Shown here: piece after piece, positions 43,114 to 51,916 of the stretch
Numbering within the stretch: position 1 is the stretch's first letter
Layout of the letters: each line of letters opens with the position of its first letter
Origin: Actinomycetota bacterium
GTDB lineage: Bacteria > Actinomycetota > CADDZG01 > WHSQ01
Length of the DNA stretch: 64,000 bases
Reading direction: 5' to 3'
Assembly (NCBI GenBank): GCA_030446465.1
Contig: JAUJNI010000002.1
Coordinates: 41,143-105,142, forward strand
Program-made: the position numbers and the translations under genes
The notes under the pieces: generated by a model
The model's input: the letters and a program-made list of their open reading frames with translations, nothing else
Told to the model about the DNA's origin: nothing
The model's database searches: none

Positions 43114-44121
43114 ATGGCCAACGCCAGCGATCGGCACACCGATCTTGGTCTCAAGGAAGAAGACCTGACCGAGATGTACCGGTACATGCTGCTTGCTCGC
43201 TACTGCGACGAGCGGCAGTGGGCTCTTAACAGACAGGGGAAGGCGCCTTTCGTGGTGCCGGTGTCAGGACACGAAGCCGCGCAGATCGGCTCGATCTGGG
43301 CGTTCGAGCGCGGCAAGGACGTCTTCTGTCCCTACTACCGCGACATGGCGCTGTGTCTGGCCGCGGGCTTCACCCCGAAGGATGTCTTCACTGGTCTGTT
43401 CGGAAAGGTTGACGACCCCTCGTCCGGTGGACGTCAGATGCCGGCCCACTGGGGCTCTTCTAAGGCAAACATCATCACGGGATCTTCTCCGATTGCAACG
43501 CAGATTCTTCATGCTGCAGGCATCGCCTACTCGAAGAAGTACAAGCACGAAGATGCCGTGGTCGGTACCTGGTTCGGCGAGGGGGGAACGTCAGAAGGGG
43601 ACTGGCACGGGGCAATGAACTTTGCCGGCATCCACAAGCTCCCTCTTGTGTTCGTTTGTGAGAACAACCAGTACGCCATCTCGGTGCACGAGTCCAAGCA
43701 GGTCGCCGGACGCGTTTACCTAAGAGCCGAGGGCTACGGGATGCCGGGGGCCGAGGGCGACGGCAATGACGTCCTCGAGTCCTACAGGTTGACCAAGGAG
43801 GCCGTGGATCGTGCCAGGGCAGGTGAGGGGCCATCCCTCATCGAGCTGCGCACCTACCGGTTCTACTCGCACACCTCGGACGATGACGACCGGACTTACA
43901 GGTCGCGGGACGAGGTCGATGAGTGGCGCAGGAAGGATCCGATCCCGCGCTTCGAGGAGTACTTGAAGTCGGTGGACGTGCTGGACGACGGCAAGGTCGA
44001 ACAGATGCGAGAGGCTGCCAGGAGCGATGTGGCGGAAGGCGTCAAGCAGGCGCAGGAAGCGGATTTCCCCGACCCCAGCTCGGGCGCCAAGAACGTCTAC
44101 GCCGACCTCGAGGTCGAGTGA
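43114..44121 (+). CDS. 2-oxoacid dehydrogenase E1 alpha subunit (branched-chain type)
   Basis: The 335-residue ThDP-binding subunit decarboxylates a 2-oxoacid together with E1 beta. The ThDP motif is present as G-E-G-G-T-S-E-G-D near residue 157, followed by L-V-F-V-C-E-N-N, and the phosphorylation-loop-like Y-R-F-Y-S-H-T-S-D-D-D is conserved. GAGGAGG lies 7-13 bases before the ATG. E1 beta follows after 19 bases. Confidence 0.9.
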   Translation: MANASDRHTDLGLKEEDLTEMYRYMLLARYCDERQWALNRQGKAPFVVPVSGHEAAQIGSIWAFERGKDVFCPYYRDMALCLAAGFTPKDVFTGLFGKVDDPSSGGRQMPAHWGSSKANIITGSSPIATQILHAAGIAYSKKYKHEDAVVGTWFGEGGTSEGDWHGAMNFAGIHKLPLVFVCENNQYAISVHESKQVAGRVYLRAEGYGMPGAEGDGNDVLESYRLTKEAVDRARAGEGPSLIELRTYRFYSHTSDDDDRTYRSRDEVDEWRRKDPIPRFEEYLKSVDVLDDGKVEQMREAARSDVAEGVKQAQEADFPDPSSGAKNVYADLEVE

Positions 44122-44140
44122 TGCGGAGGAGGAAGTAGGC

Positions 44141-45124
44141 ATGGCTGAGAAGACGCTGGTTCAGACGGTTCACGACACTCTCCAGGAAGAGATGCAGCGG
44201 GACGACCGTGTCCTCGTGCTCGGCGAGGACGTCGGCGCCCGCGGCGGGGTGTTCAGAGCGACCATGGGTTTCCTCGACGAGTTCGGCGAGGACCGGGTTA
44301 TCGACACGCCGCTCGACGAGTGCCTGATCGCGGGAGTCGGTATTGGCATGGCTCTCGATGGGCTTCGTCCGGTCGCCGAGATGCAGTTCGCCGATTTCAT
44401 CTTTCCGGCCTTCAATCAGATCGTCTCCGAGGCGGCGCGCATTCGCTACCGCAGCAACGGAGACTTTTCTGTGCCGCTCGTCATTCGCGCTCCTTACGGC
44501 GGCGGCGTGCATGGGGCGCTTTACCACTCGCAGTCCATCGAGGCTTTCTTTGCGCATGTCCCGGGCCTGAAAGTCGTGCTGCCCTCGACTCCCTATGACG
44601 TCAAGGGCATGCTGATCCAGGCGATCGAAGATGAGGATCCCGTTCTCTTCCTCGAGCACAAGAAGACCTACAGGCTGATCAAGGGCGAGGTCCCCGACGA
44701 TCGTTATCGGGTCGAGTTCGGCAGAGCCGAGGTCCGGCGCCAGGGAACGGATCTGACCTGCGTCTCCTACGGACTGATGCACCACTTCTGCGTGGAGGCC
44801 GCCGAGCGGCTGGCCGGCGACGGCATCGAGGTCGAGGTCATCGATTTGAGAAGCATCTATCCCCTGGACATGGACACCGTGCTTCAGTCCGTCGGCAAGA
44901 CCAACAAGGCGATGATCGTTTACGAGGACAACAAGTTCCTGGGGGCGGGAGCAGAGGTCGCCGCACAGATCGCCGAGCAAGCCCTTTACGATCTCGACGC
45001 TCCGATCGTCAGGGTGGCCGGTCCGCACGTTCCTGCCATGCCCTACGCGCCGACGCTCGAGCACTGGTTTTTGCCCGATGCCGACAGGATCGAGCAAGAG
45101 ATGCGCAAGCTCGCCGGATACTAA
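44141..45124 (+). CDS. 2-oxoacid dehydrogenase E1 beta subunit (branched-chain type)
   Basis: The 327-residue subunit completes the E1 active site. Typical features are V-L-G-E-D-V-G-A-R-G-G-V, the D-T-P-L-D-E segment, M-Q-F-A-D-F-I-F-P-A-F-N-Q and the C-terminal H-V-P-A-M-P-Y-A. A GGAGGAGGAAG precedes the ATG at 44141. With E1 alpha, E2 and lpdA it forms a full NAD-linked complex. Confidence 0.9.
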   Translation: MAEKTLVQTVHDTLQEEMQRDDRVLVLGEDVGARGGVFRATMGFLDEFGEDRVIDTPLDECLIAGVGIGMALDGLRPVAEMQFADFIFPAFNQIVSEAARIRYRSNGDFSVPLVIRAPYGGGVHGALYHSQSIEAFFAHVPGLKVVLPSTPYDVKGMLIQAIEDEDPVLFLEHKKTYRLIKGEVPDDRYRVEFGRAEVRRQGTDLTCVSYGLMHHFCVEAAERLAGDGIEVEVIDLRSIYPLDMDTVLQSVGKTNKAMIVYEDNKFLGAGAEVAAQIAEQALYDLDAPIVRVAGPHVPAMPYAPTLEHWFLPDADRIEQEMRKLAGY

Positions 45125-45137
45125 GGATCACCCAGAC

Positions 45138-46136
45138 GTGGCTCAGTTCCTGACCTCGACCATCACGACTCGCAAAGACTCCGAGCGAGACCTCAGACGA
45201 GGCATGCCTCTGCGCGACGCCCCCGGTGACTTCGCTCCTCGCCCACAGCGAAGGCCGGAGTGGCTCAAGGTCAGGGTTCAGCACGGTGACAACTTCACCG
45301 AGCTGCGCAACATCATGCGGCAGCGTGGTCTCCACACGGTGTGCGAAGAAGCGAGCTGCCCCAACATCTACGAATGCTGGGAAGCGCGCGAGGCAACCTT
45401 CTTGCTGGGCGGTGACCTCTGCACGAGACGTTGCAGCTTCTGCGACGTCATGACCGCAAAGCCGCAGCCGCTCGACCAACAAGAGCCGGTCAAGATCGCG
45501 GAGGCGGTCCGGCTCATGGGACTCAGGTTCGCGGTCGTCACGGGTGTGGCGCGCGACGATCTCGAGGATGCAGGGTCGGCCCACTGGGCGGCCACCATCG
45601 AAGCGATACGCGGAGCATCTCCCGAGTGCGGCATCGAGGTGCTGATCCCCGACTTCAAGGGCCGCAAAGAGGAGCCCCGCGAGTCGCTGAGACGAGTGAT
45701 CGAGGCGAAGCCCGACGTGCTTGCGCACAACCTCGAGACGGTGCCCCGGCTCCATCCGAAGATCCGCCCCGGCTTCGGCTACCGAGCGAGCCTCGATCTG
45801 TTGGCATGGGCCAAGGAGCTGCGTCCCAACCAGGTCACCAAGAGCAACATCATCGTCGGCATGGGCGAGCGCGAGGAAGAGGTTTACGGGGCCATGAGGG
45901 ACCTGCGAGAGGTGGGCTGCGACGTGCTGACCATCGGGCAGTATCTCCAGCCGAGCGTCTCGTGGCATCTCCCCGTCGATCGCTGGGCGCACCCGGAGGA
46001 GTTCGCTCGCTTCAAGGCCTACGGCGAGCACGAGCTCGACTTCGCGTGGGTCGAGTCGGGCCCCCTGGTTCGCTCGAGCTATCACGCCGGCAAGCAATAC
46101 CGCAGCGCAGCGGCCCGGCTGACCTCCAGGCCGTAG
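45138..46136 (+). CDS. lipA: Lipoyl synthase
   Basis: The 332-residue radical-SAM enzyme inserts two sulfurs into octanoyl-E2. Both clusters are visible: auxiliary C-E-E-A-S-C-P-N-I-Y-E-C and radical-SAM C-T-R-R-C-S-F-C. The C-terminal R-S-S-Y-H-A, which contributes the unusual Ser ligand, is also present. The GTG at 45138 lies 14 bases after E1 beta; an ATG at 45203 is an alternative. It closes an operon that encodes the complex and its lipoylation route. Confidence 0.94.
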   Translation: MAQFLTSTITTRKDSERDLRRGMPLRDAPGDFAPRPQRRPEWLKVRVQHGDNFTELRNIMRQRGLHTVCEEASCPNIYECWEAREATFLLGGDLCTRRCSFCDVMTAKPQPLDQQEPVKIAEAVRLMGLRFAVVTGVARDDLEDAGSAHWAATIEAIRGASPECGIEVLIPDFKGRKEEPRESLRRVIEAKPDVLAHNLETVPRLHPKIRPGFGYRASLDLLAWAKELRPNQVTKSNIIVGMGEREEEVYGAMRDLREVGCDVLTIGQYLQPSVSWHLPVDRWAHPEEFARFKAYGEHELDFAWVESGPLVRSSYHAGKQYRSAAARLTSRP

Positions 46137-46276
46137 GAGGGCCGGGGTCGCAAAGTGGCCACCAAGAGAAACAGTCGAAAACTTCACATGGCTCTTGCAC
46201 GATGCTCAATAAAGGCCTTTACCGTGCGTCTTGTCTCTCCGAGACTGAGCCGTCGCCCGATTGAGAGGAGTTTGAG

Positions 46277-47458
46277 ATGCGACATCGACTGAGCCGAGTG
46301 ACGCTCCTGCTGGTTGCGGGCGCCCTGGTATTGAGTGCCTGCTCTGGGGACGACACTGCCCAGCAAGCAGAAGAGGACCCAAAGGGAACGCTGGTCGACT
46401 CCATCAACGCTCTGGCGGACACCGACTCCCTGAGTGTCACCCTTAGCCTGCAGTCGGACCCGGAGTCGCTGGCGGCCCTCGCGTCTGAGGACGGTACCGA
46501 GCTCTCGAGTGAGGACGCACAGAAGATCCTCGACTCGTCGATCACTATCGCCGCGAGAAAGGGAGAGAGCGAGGACGACGGTCAGGCTCAAGTCACCGTC
46601 AACGTCGCCGGCAACGACGCCATAGAGATGAGGCTCCTCGACCAAACGCTGTTCCTGCGGGCGGATGCTCGGGGGCTGGCGGAGACCTTCGGGCAGGACC
46701 CCGCAACCCTCGACGCGCTTGGTCAGCAGGCAGCGGCTGCAGGGCTCGATTTCGTCGAGCCCGCCCTCAATGGCGAGTGGCTGGCCCTCGAGGGCCTCGA
46801 TCAGCTTGCGCAGCAATTCGGCGGGGCCGCTCCCACCCCAAGCGCGGAGCAGCAGGAGCAGCTCCTCAGGGATCTTAGCGACGCGTTCGAGAGCACGGGA
46901 GAGGTGACCTCCGAAGGCGAGGATGACGTTGGTTCCCATCTCGTCGTCACCGTCCCCTTGCGAGACATTTACGAAGAGCTGCTGGACAACGCGGAGTCCC
47001 TCACCGGCTCGGTTCCCGGCGCAAGCCTTCCTCCCGCAAGTGAGGTGCCCGACGAGGAGGTCACGCTTGACGCGTGGGTGAGGGACGGCCGCCTTGCTCA
47101 GCTCGAGGTCGACTTCCTCCAGTTCGCCGAGATGTCAGACGAAGAAGTTCCGGAGGGAGTGGAGCGGTTCGCTCTGCGGCTTTCGCTCGAGGAGTTCGAC
47201 GAAGAGATCGCTGCTCCCGAGGACGCCGTCGACGTTGACCTGCAGCAGCTATTGCAAGCCGTAGGGGGCGGCCTCGGGGGTCCCCCCGCAGACCCGGGCG
47301 GCGGGACCACCACCGGCGAGATCCCCGGCCTTCCCGGCGTCACCTGCGAACAGCTTGCTGCCCAAAACCCCGAGGACATCAAAGCCGCCCTCCAGGCCGA
47401 CCCGAACCTTCTGCAGCAAGTCGACCAGGCGTGCCCGGAGCTGGGGCTGAACCCCTAG
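46277..47458 (+). CDS. Large acidic lipoprotein
   Basis: The 393-residue protein has a lipoprotein signal ending L-S-A-C at residue 22. The mature part is very acidic, with segments such as D-S-L-S-V-T-L-S-L and an overall pattern like the LolA/LppX-type lipoproteins. The last 60 residues are Gly/Pro-rich and end with a small helical unit containing two Cys. GAGAGGAG precedes the ATG. It shares character with the lipoprotein at 38424 but I cannot show homology. Function is unknown. Confidence 0.7.
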   Translation: MRHRLSRVTLLLVAGALVLSACSGDDTAQQAEEDPKGTLVDSINALADTDSLSVTLSLQSDPESLAALASEDGTELSSEDAQKILDSSITIAARKGESEDDGQAQVTVNVAGNDAIEMRLLDQTLFLRADARGLAETFGQDPATLDALGQQAAAAGLDFVEPALNGEWLALEGLDQLAQQFGGAAPTPSAEQQEQLLRDLSDAFESTGEVTSEGEDDVGSHLVVTVPLRDIYEELLDNAESLTGSVPGASLPPASEVPDEEVTLDAWVRDGRLAQLEVDFLQFAEMSDEEVPEGVERFALRLSLEEFDEEIAAPEDAVDVDLQQLLQAVGGGLGGPPADPGGGTTTGEIPGLPGVTCEQLAAQNPEDIKAALQADPNLLQQVDQACPELGLNP

Positions 47459-47535
47459 AGCCCTTGCGTTTGGAGGGGCCGAGAGAAACCTCACCTCCAG
47501 GCAAACCAAAAGCCGCCCTCGCCACGTATGCATCG

Positions 47536-47560
47536 GGGACAGCTAAGACTCAGCTGTCCC
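47536..47560 (+). promoter_or_regulatory. Perfect 9-bp hairpin in the 5' leader of the RTX-like gene
   Basis: GGGACAGCT (47536-47544) and AGCTGTCCC (47552-47560) are exact complements with a seven-base loop. The hairpin ends 21 bases before the GTG start and precedes the GAGG at 47571. It may control translation or mRNA stability, or end the upstream transcript; no T-tract follows. I do not recognise a known riboswitch class. Confidence 0.5.
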
Positions 47561-47581
47561 ATCGACGAAAGAGGTGCACAC

Positions 47582-48007
47582 GTGCGAAAGAAGGTGCTGA
47601 TCGCGCTGGCCGCGGCCACTCTGGGAACAGCATTGGTTCAGGGGCCGCTAGCGAACGCGGTACCCCTTCAGCAAAGACCGACCTGCCAGGGTGAGCCTGC
47701 GACGATCTTCTTCCCGGGTACCGGATCGACTTCAACTGCTGTCTCGGGCTCGAGTGGGGACGATGTGATCGTGACGGGCAACGGGCCGGACAGCGTCGAC
47801 GGCAACGGCGGACGGGACATCATCTGTACCAGAGGCGGCCCCGACACCATCCGTGGTGGTCGCGGAGATGACCGGGTGCGCGGTGGTAGGGGGGCCGACA
47901 GGTTGAAGGGCAACCGGGGCTTGGACCGGGCCAACGGTGGCAAGGGCACCCAAGACGTTTGCGCAGCGGAGCGGGAGAGGGCCTGCGAGGGTAACTTGGG
48001 CGACTGA
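47582..48007 (+). CDS. Small secreted RTX-like calcium-binding-repeat protein
   Basis: The 141-residue protein starts on GTG at 47582 with a signal peptide (R-K-K, hydrophobic core, A-N-A cleavage near residue 28). About five glycine-rich repeats of the form G-G-x-G-x-D follow (for example N-G-G-R-D, R-G-G-P-D, R-G-G-R-G-D-D), like RTX nonapeptides that fold around Ca2+. No enzymatic domain or type I secretion genes are present. The C-terminal segment has two Cys near the end. It is likely exported by Sec. Confidence 0.75.
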   Translation: MRKKVLIALAAATLGTALVQGPLANAVPLQQRPTCQGEPATIFFPGTGSTSTAVSGSSGDDVIVTGNGPDSVDGNGGRDIICTRGGPDTIRGGRGDDRVRGGRGADRLKGNRGLDRANGGKGTQDVCAAERERACEGNLGD

Positions 48008-48037
48008 ACCAGATGCTTCCGCAACTCGATCCAAGAG

Positions 48038-48065
48038 GCCCCCAGCGTCGTGCCGGGGGCTTCTT
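48038..48065 (+). terminator. Rho-independent-like terminator after the RTX-like gene
   Basis: GCCCCC (48038-48043) pairs with GGGGGC (48055-48060) across an 11-base loop and is followed by TTCTT. It lies 31 bases after the stop and just before the end of the convergent small gene, so it could serve both strands. Confidence 0.6.
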
Positions 48066-48068
48066 GCA

Positions 48069-48281
48069 TCACTGGTTTCTCTTGTCGGCCGTGACCTTTC
48101 CGTGGCGGGTGCTGGTTGCCCGAGTGGTCTGTACATCTTGGGGCCGTCCCGACTCGTAGAGACTCTCTTGGTCCCCGGTGATCTCTGACTCTGCGGGGTG
48201 CTGCTGCTGGTACTCCTGCTGTTCGGCGGCGGCCTGTCTCTTCTTTGAGAGCCCCCGCTTGATCATCTCTTTCAGGTTCAT
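48069..48281 (-). CDS. Small charged hypothetical protein
   Basis: The frame encodes 70 residues, M-N-L-K-E-M-I-K-R-G-L-S-K-K-R then a Gln/Glu-rich stretch and a polar tail. AAAAGGGA lies eight bases before the ATG. There is no signal peptide or transmembrane segment; the protein looks helical then disordered. A terminator-like hairpin at its end supports a real transcription unit. I recognise no family. Confidence 0.5.
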   Translation of the reverse strand: MNLKEMIKRGLSKKRQAAAEQQEYQQQHPAESEITGDQESLYESGRPQDVQTTRATSTRHGKVTADKRNQ

Positions 48282-48406
48282 CGCTGGTCCCTTTTCGGTC
48301 GTGACCGGATTGCTCGGGGTGCCCGCGCCCGGCCTCTGAGTGCGTCCCTCTTAAGGTATCCGAAGGCCGGGGGCATCTGTTAACGAGCTCGAGCGAAGGG
48401 AGCGTC

Positions 48407-49222
48407 ATGCAGCTGAGGGGAGCGGTCGGGATTGTCACAGGCGCGTCGCGCGGACTCGGCGTCTACATCGCCGAGCGCCTCGCGTCCAAGGGCGTGGATC
48501 TGGCACTGGCGGCCCGTTCTGAGGATGATCTCGAGGCCACGGCCGAGCTAGTGGGCCTGCACGGCGTCAGAGTCATCACGGTTGCTACCGACGTCACCAG
48601 GAACAAAGATTTGCAGAACCTCGTCGACGCGGCGTCGGCCGACCTCGGCCCCGTCGACGTGCTCATTAACAACGCAGGCATCGAACAGGTCGGGCGCTTC
48701 GAGGAGCTGACACCGATGGACATCCAATCGACCCTTCACACCAACGTTCTTGCGGTCGAGCTGCTGACTCGCTTTGCAGTGCCGGGGATGATCGAGCGCA
48801 AGAGGGGTCACATCGTCAACATCGCGTCCCTCGCGGGGAAGACGGCGGTGCCTTACAACACCGTCTACTCGTCGTCCAAGCATGCCGTCGTTGGTTTCTC
48901 GTGGTCGCTTCGCGAAGAGCTGAGGCCCCACGGAATCGGAGTGTCGGTCGTATGCCCAGGCTTCGTCAGCGACTCCGGCATGTTCTCCGGCTGGAGCGGC
49001 GCCAGGGACGCCCCGAAGATCGTGGGAACTGTGACGCCCGAGAGCGTAGCTAAGAAGACGACCGCGGCGATCGAGAAGAATCGGGCCGAGGTCATCGTCT
49101 CGGGGCCGATGGGCCGGGCCGTCGACGTCTTCAATGCCGTGTCTGTAGACGCGACTGCGTTGGTCGCCCGGCGCTCAGGTCTTTATGACTTCCTCGAGCG
49201 GGAGGCCGGCGCAAGAGGCTAG
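48407..49222 (+). CDS. Short-chain dehydrogenase/reductase
   Basis: The 271-residue classical SDR has T-G-A-S-R-G-L-G for the cofactor, N-N-A-G, the catalytic Ser in N-I-A-S-L-A-G and Y-S-S-S-K for the Tyr/Lys pair. An Arg after the glycine motif (A-A-R-S) suggests NADP. Substrate is not predictable. Confidence 0.88.
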   Translation: MQLRGAVGIVTGASRGLGVYIAERLASKGVDLALAARSEDDLEATAELVGLHGVRVITVATDVTRNKDLQNLVDAASADLGPVDVLINNAGIEQVGRFEELTPMDIQSTLHTNVLAVELLTRFAVPGMIERKRGHIVNIASLAGKTAVPYNTVYSSSKHAVVGFSWSLREELRPHGIGVSVVCPGFVSDSGMFSGWSGARDAPKIVGTVTPESVAKKTTAAIEKNRAEVIVSGPMGRAVDVFNAVSVDATALVARRSGLYDFLEREAGARG

Positions 49223-49313
49223 AGCCACCCACAAGCGCACAATCAGGCTCACAGCGCGGGGCGCGCCGTTATGATCCCCCCGAACGAGCAAATCACCCAG
49301 GAGGAGCAGGTAC

Positions 49314-49613
49314 ATGACGTACGTCATAGCTGAGCCTTGCATCGGCGTGAAAGACCGGGCGTGCGTCGACGAATGTCCGGTCGACTGCATCTACGAGGGC
49401 GAGGAGCAGCTCTGGATCCACCCCGAGGAGTGCGTGGACTGCGACGCCTGTCTTCCCGCCTGCCCCGTGGACGCCATCTATCCCGCTGACAGCGTCCCGG
49501 CCGAGTGGGCCGAGTACACCGCGGCCCAGGCACGCTGGTTCGAGGAGCACCCCGAGGCTTCTGGCGGCGCCATGGAGAGTCCCTTCGCGCCTGCAGAGGA
49601 GCGCGGCGAGTAG
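49314..49613 (+). CDS. fdxA: Ferredoxin, seven-iron type
   Basis: The 99-residue ferredoxin starts T-Y-V-I-A-E-P-C, with cluster cysteines in C-V-D-E-C-P-V-D-C and C-V-D-C-D-A-C ... C-P. The spacing fits [3Fe-4S]/[4Fe-4S] ferredoxins of the actinobacterial FdxA group. It has a C-terminal extension of about 40 residues. It lies 440 bases before korA and is the likely electron acceptor of that oxidoreductase. AGGAGGAGCAGG precedes the ATG. Confidence 0.9.
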   Translation: MTYVIAEPCIGVKDRACVDECPVDCIYEGEEQLWIHPEECVDCDACLPACPVDAIYPADSVPAEWAEYTAAQARWFEEHPEASGGAMESPFAPAEERGE

Positions 49614-49672
49614 AGACAGGGGTCACGACGGGCCCGCGGTTGGCCGCCCGTCCTGCCGTCCCCGGTGTTGTG

Positions 49673-49891
49673 ATGCCCAAGCCCCCGGACGATTGGAATC
49701 CTTACCTCGGCCGCAAGGTCAGCCTGCGCTACGTGGTGCCGCAGGAGGAACACCGCCACACCGAGCTGGTCGGCGTGCTGCAACGGGTGGGGACCGACAG
49801 CCACGGCGCCTCGACGATCAAGGTGATGGACAAAAGAGGCTGGAGCCACGAGGTCGTCCAGGCCAACATCGTGGCGGTCAAGATCTTCTAG
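49673..49891 (+). CDS. SH3-like small protein
   Basis: The 72-residue protein reads G-R-K-V-S-L-R-Y near the start, then E-L-V-G-V-L-Q-R-V, S-T-I-K-V-M-D and N-I-V-A-V-K-I-F. This strand pattern matches the SH3-like N-terminal domain of actinobacterial GNAT acetyltransferases (Rv0428c type), but the acetyltransferase is absent. It begins with ATG 49673 (or GTG 49670). It may be a free-standing ligand-binding or regulatory domain. Confidence 0.6.
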   Translation: MPKPPDDWNPYLGRKVSLRYVVPQEEHRHTELVGVLQRVGTDSHGASTIKVMDKRGWSHEVVQANIVAVKIF

Positions 49892-49898
49892 CCGCTCG

Positions 49899-49943
49899 TC
49901 CGGTGGACGTGTACCAACCGAACCGGTGCGCAGATGTCCAATG
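49899..49943. repeat. 45-bp palindromic repeat, copy 3
   Basis: Both ends (TCCGGTGGAC and GTCCAATG) match the reverse complement of copy 2 at 36388. The centre keeps the pairable core ACCG-AA-CCGGT and the outer arm AGATGTCC. It starts eight bases after the stop of the SH3-like gene. The exact length is conserved over 13 kb, which argues for a mobile or replicated repeat rather than a chance hairpin. Confidence 0.7.
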
Positions 49944-50056
49944 AACGATGAACGGAGGCCGCGACCAGGGCTTTTGACGCTCGTATGAGTTTGCCGCTGG
50001 TAGGATCGGGCAAGACCAAGACTTCTACTTGACCCTTTAGGGGGGACTCCCACTAG

Positions 50057-51916
50057 ATGTCGACCCAGATCGCCCCGCCACAGAGGCCGGGGACCGATCG
50101 AAAAGAGCTCGACCAAGTCGTCATCCGCTTTGCGGGTGACTCGGGCGACGGAATGCAGCTCACGGGTGATCGCTTCACCAGCGCGACGGCATTCTTCGGA
50201 AACGACCTAGCGACGCAACCCGACTTTCCTGCCGAGATTCGCGCTCCGGCCGGCACCATTCCCGGCGTCTCGGCCTTTCAGATCCACTTTTCGGATCACG
50301 ACATCCTGACGCCTGGGGACCAACCCGGCGTGCTCGTAGCTATGAATCCCGCGGCGCTCAAGGCGAACATCAGCGACCTTCTGAGCGGGGGCCTCCTGAT
50401 CGTCAACAACGACAGCTTCGAAGACCGGAACTTGGAGAAGGCCGGGTACGCGGCCAACCCGCTCGAGGACGGTTCGCTGTCGGGTTACCAGGTGTTCGAG
50501 ATTCCGATGACGTCCATGACGATCGAGTCCGTCAAGGACACAGGAGTGAGCAAGAAGGAGGGCGAGCGGGCCAAGAACATGTTCGCCCTAGGAGTGATCT
50601 CGTGGATGTACGGGCGACCGCTCGAGCCGACGATCGACTGGCTCGAGCGCAAGTTCGCCAAGAAACCTCAGATCTCGCAGGCCAACGTCGCGGCCCTCAA
50701 GGCGGGGCATGCGTTCGGCGAGACCGCCGAGCTGAGCGCCTTCGAGGTCAAGCCGGCGTCTCTGGCCCCCGGCACCTACCGCAGGATCACCGGCAACCAG
50801 GCGCTTGCCTATGGGTTGATCGCGGCGAGCGTGCACTCCAAGCTCCCACTGTTCTTGGGCAGCTACCCCATCACGCCCGCGTCCGACATCCTGCACGAGC
50901 TGTCGCGTCACAAGAACTTCGGAGTGAGGACCATCCAGGCAGAGGACGAGATAGCTGCGGCTGGAATGGCGCTGGGCGCGGCTTTCTCGGGGCATCTCGG
51001 GGTGACAACGACGTCGGGACCGGGACTCGACCTGAAGTCGGAGACCCTCGGGCTTGCCTTTGCCCTCGAGCTGCCGATGATCGTCATCGACATCCAGCGC
51101 GGCGGACCATCGACGGGTCTGCCGACCAAGACAGAGCAGTCCGATCTGTTGCACGCAATGTTCGGCCGGCACGGGGAGGCGCCGCTCCCCATAGTCGCCT
51201 CTTACTCCCCGGCGTCGTGCTTCTGGGCGGCGATCGAGTCGGCACGCATCGCCCTCAAGTACATGACCCCCGTGATATTGCTGTCGGACGGCTACATCGC
51301 CAACGGCGCGGAGCCGTGGCGCATCACCGCGACCGAGAAGCTTCCTGATATCTCGGTGCCCTTTGCCACTCAACCGAATGTCGGCGACGACTTCTGGCCT
51401 TACTTGCGCGACGACGAAACTTTGTCGCGCCCGTGGGCGATCCCCGGGACGCCCGGGCTCGAGCACCGCGTCGGGGGCCTGGAAAAGGCCGACGGCACCG
51501 GCAACATCTCCTACGACCCCGACAACCACCACCTCATGACCGAGCTTCGTCAAGCGAAGGTAAAGGCCATCGAAGAGGACATCGATCCTCTCGAGTGGAC
51601 CGGCGACGACGACGCAGAGGTACTAGTGCTTGGTTGGGGCGGCACCTACGGCGCTATCGGCGCCGCCTGCCGACGTGTGCGCGCCAGGGGCAAGAAGGTG
51701 GCGCGGGCTCACCTCAAACACATGAATCCTTTTCCCAGGAACACAGAGGAGGTCCTCAGGCGGTTCGACAAGATCATCGTGCCCGAGCTCAACATGGGGC
51801 AGCTCAGCAAGCTGATCCGCGCCGACTTCCTCATCGATGTGATCCCCGTCAACAAGGTCAAAGGCCTGCCCTTCAGGGCGTCGGAGCTCGAAGCGAAGAT
51901 ATTGGAGCTGATGTAA
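50057..51916 (+). CDS. korA: 2-oxoacid:ferredoxin oxidoreductase alpha subunit (gamma-alpha fusion)
   Basis: The 619-residue protein fuses the gamma domain (about residues 20-200, I-R-F-A-G-D-S-G-D-G-M-Q) and the alpha domain (about 230-600, including Y-P-I-T-P-A-S-D-I and A-E-D-E-I-A-A-A-G-M-A). Together with KorB it oxidatively decarboxylates 2-oxoglutarate to succinyl-CoA, reducing ferredoxin. This fused form is the actinobacterial KorA type. KorB follows at once. The complex is a ferredoxin-linked alternative to the E1/E2/E3 system at 40854. Confidence 0.92.
   Translation: MSTQIAPPQRPGTDRKELDQVVIRFAGDSGDGMQLTGDRFTSATAFFGNDLATQPDFPAEIRAPAGTIPGVSAFQIHFSDHDILTPGDQPGVLVAMNPAALKANISDLLSGGLLIVNNDSFEDRNLEKAGYAANPLEDGSLSGYQVFEIPMTSMTIESVKDTGVSKKEGERAKNMFALGVISWMYGRPLEPTIDWLERKFAKKPQISQANVAALKAGHAFGETAELSAFEVKPASLAPGTYRRITGNQALAYGLIAASVHSKLPLFLGSYPITPASDILHELSRHKNFGVRTIQAEDEIAAAGMALGAAFSGHLGVTTTSGPGLDLKSETLGLAFALELPMIVIDIQRGGPSTGLPTKTEQSDLLHAMFGRHGEAPLPIVASYSPASCFWAAIESARIALKYMTPVILLSDGYIANGAEPWRITATEKLPDISVPFATQPNVGDDFWPYLRDDETLSRPWAIPGTPGLEHRVGGLEKADGTGNISYDPDNHHLMTELRQAKVKAIEEDIDPLEWTGDDDAEVLVLGWGGTYGAIGAACRRVRARGKKVARAHLKHMNPFPRNTEEVLRRFDKIIVPELNMGQLSKLIRADFLIDVIPVNKVKGLPFRASELEAKILELM

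Noticed and set aside
49975-50010. Promoter-like TTGACG and TAGGAT before korA
   Set aside because: The spacing is 21 bases, too long for a standard sigma-70-type promoter, and no other support exists.
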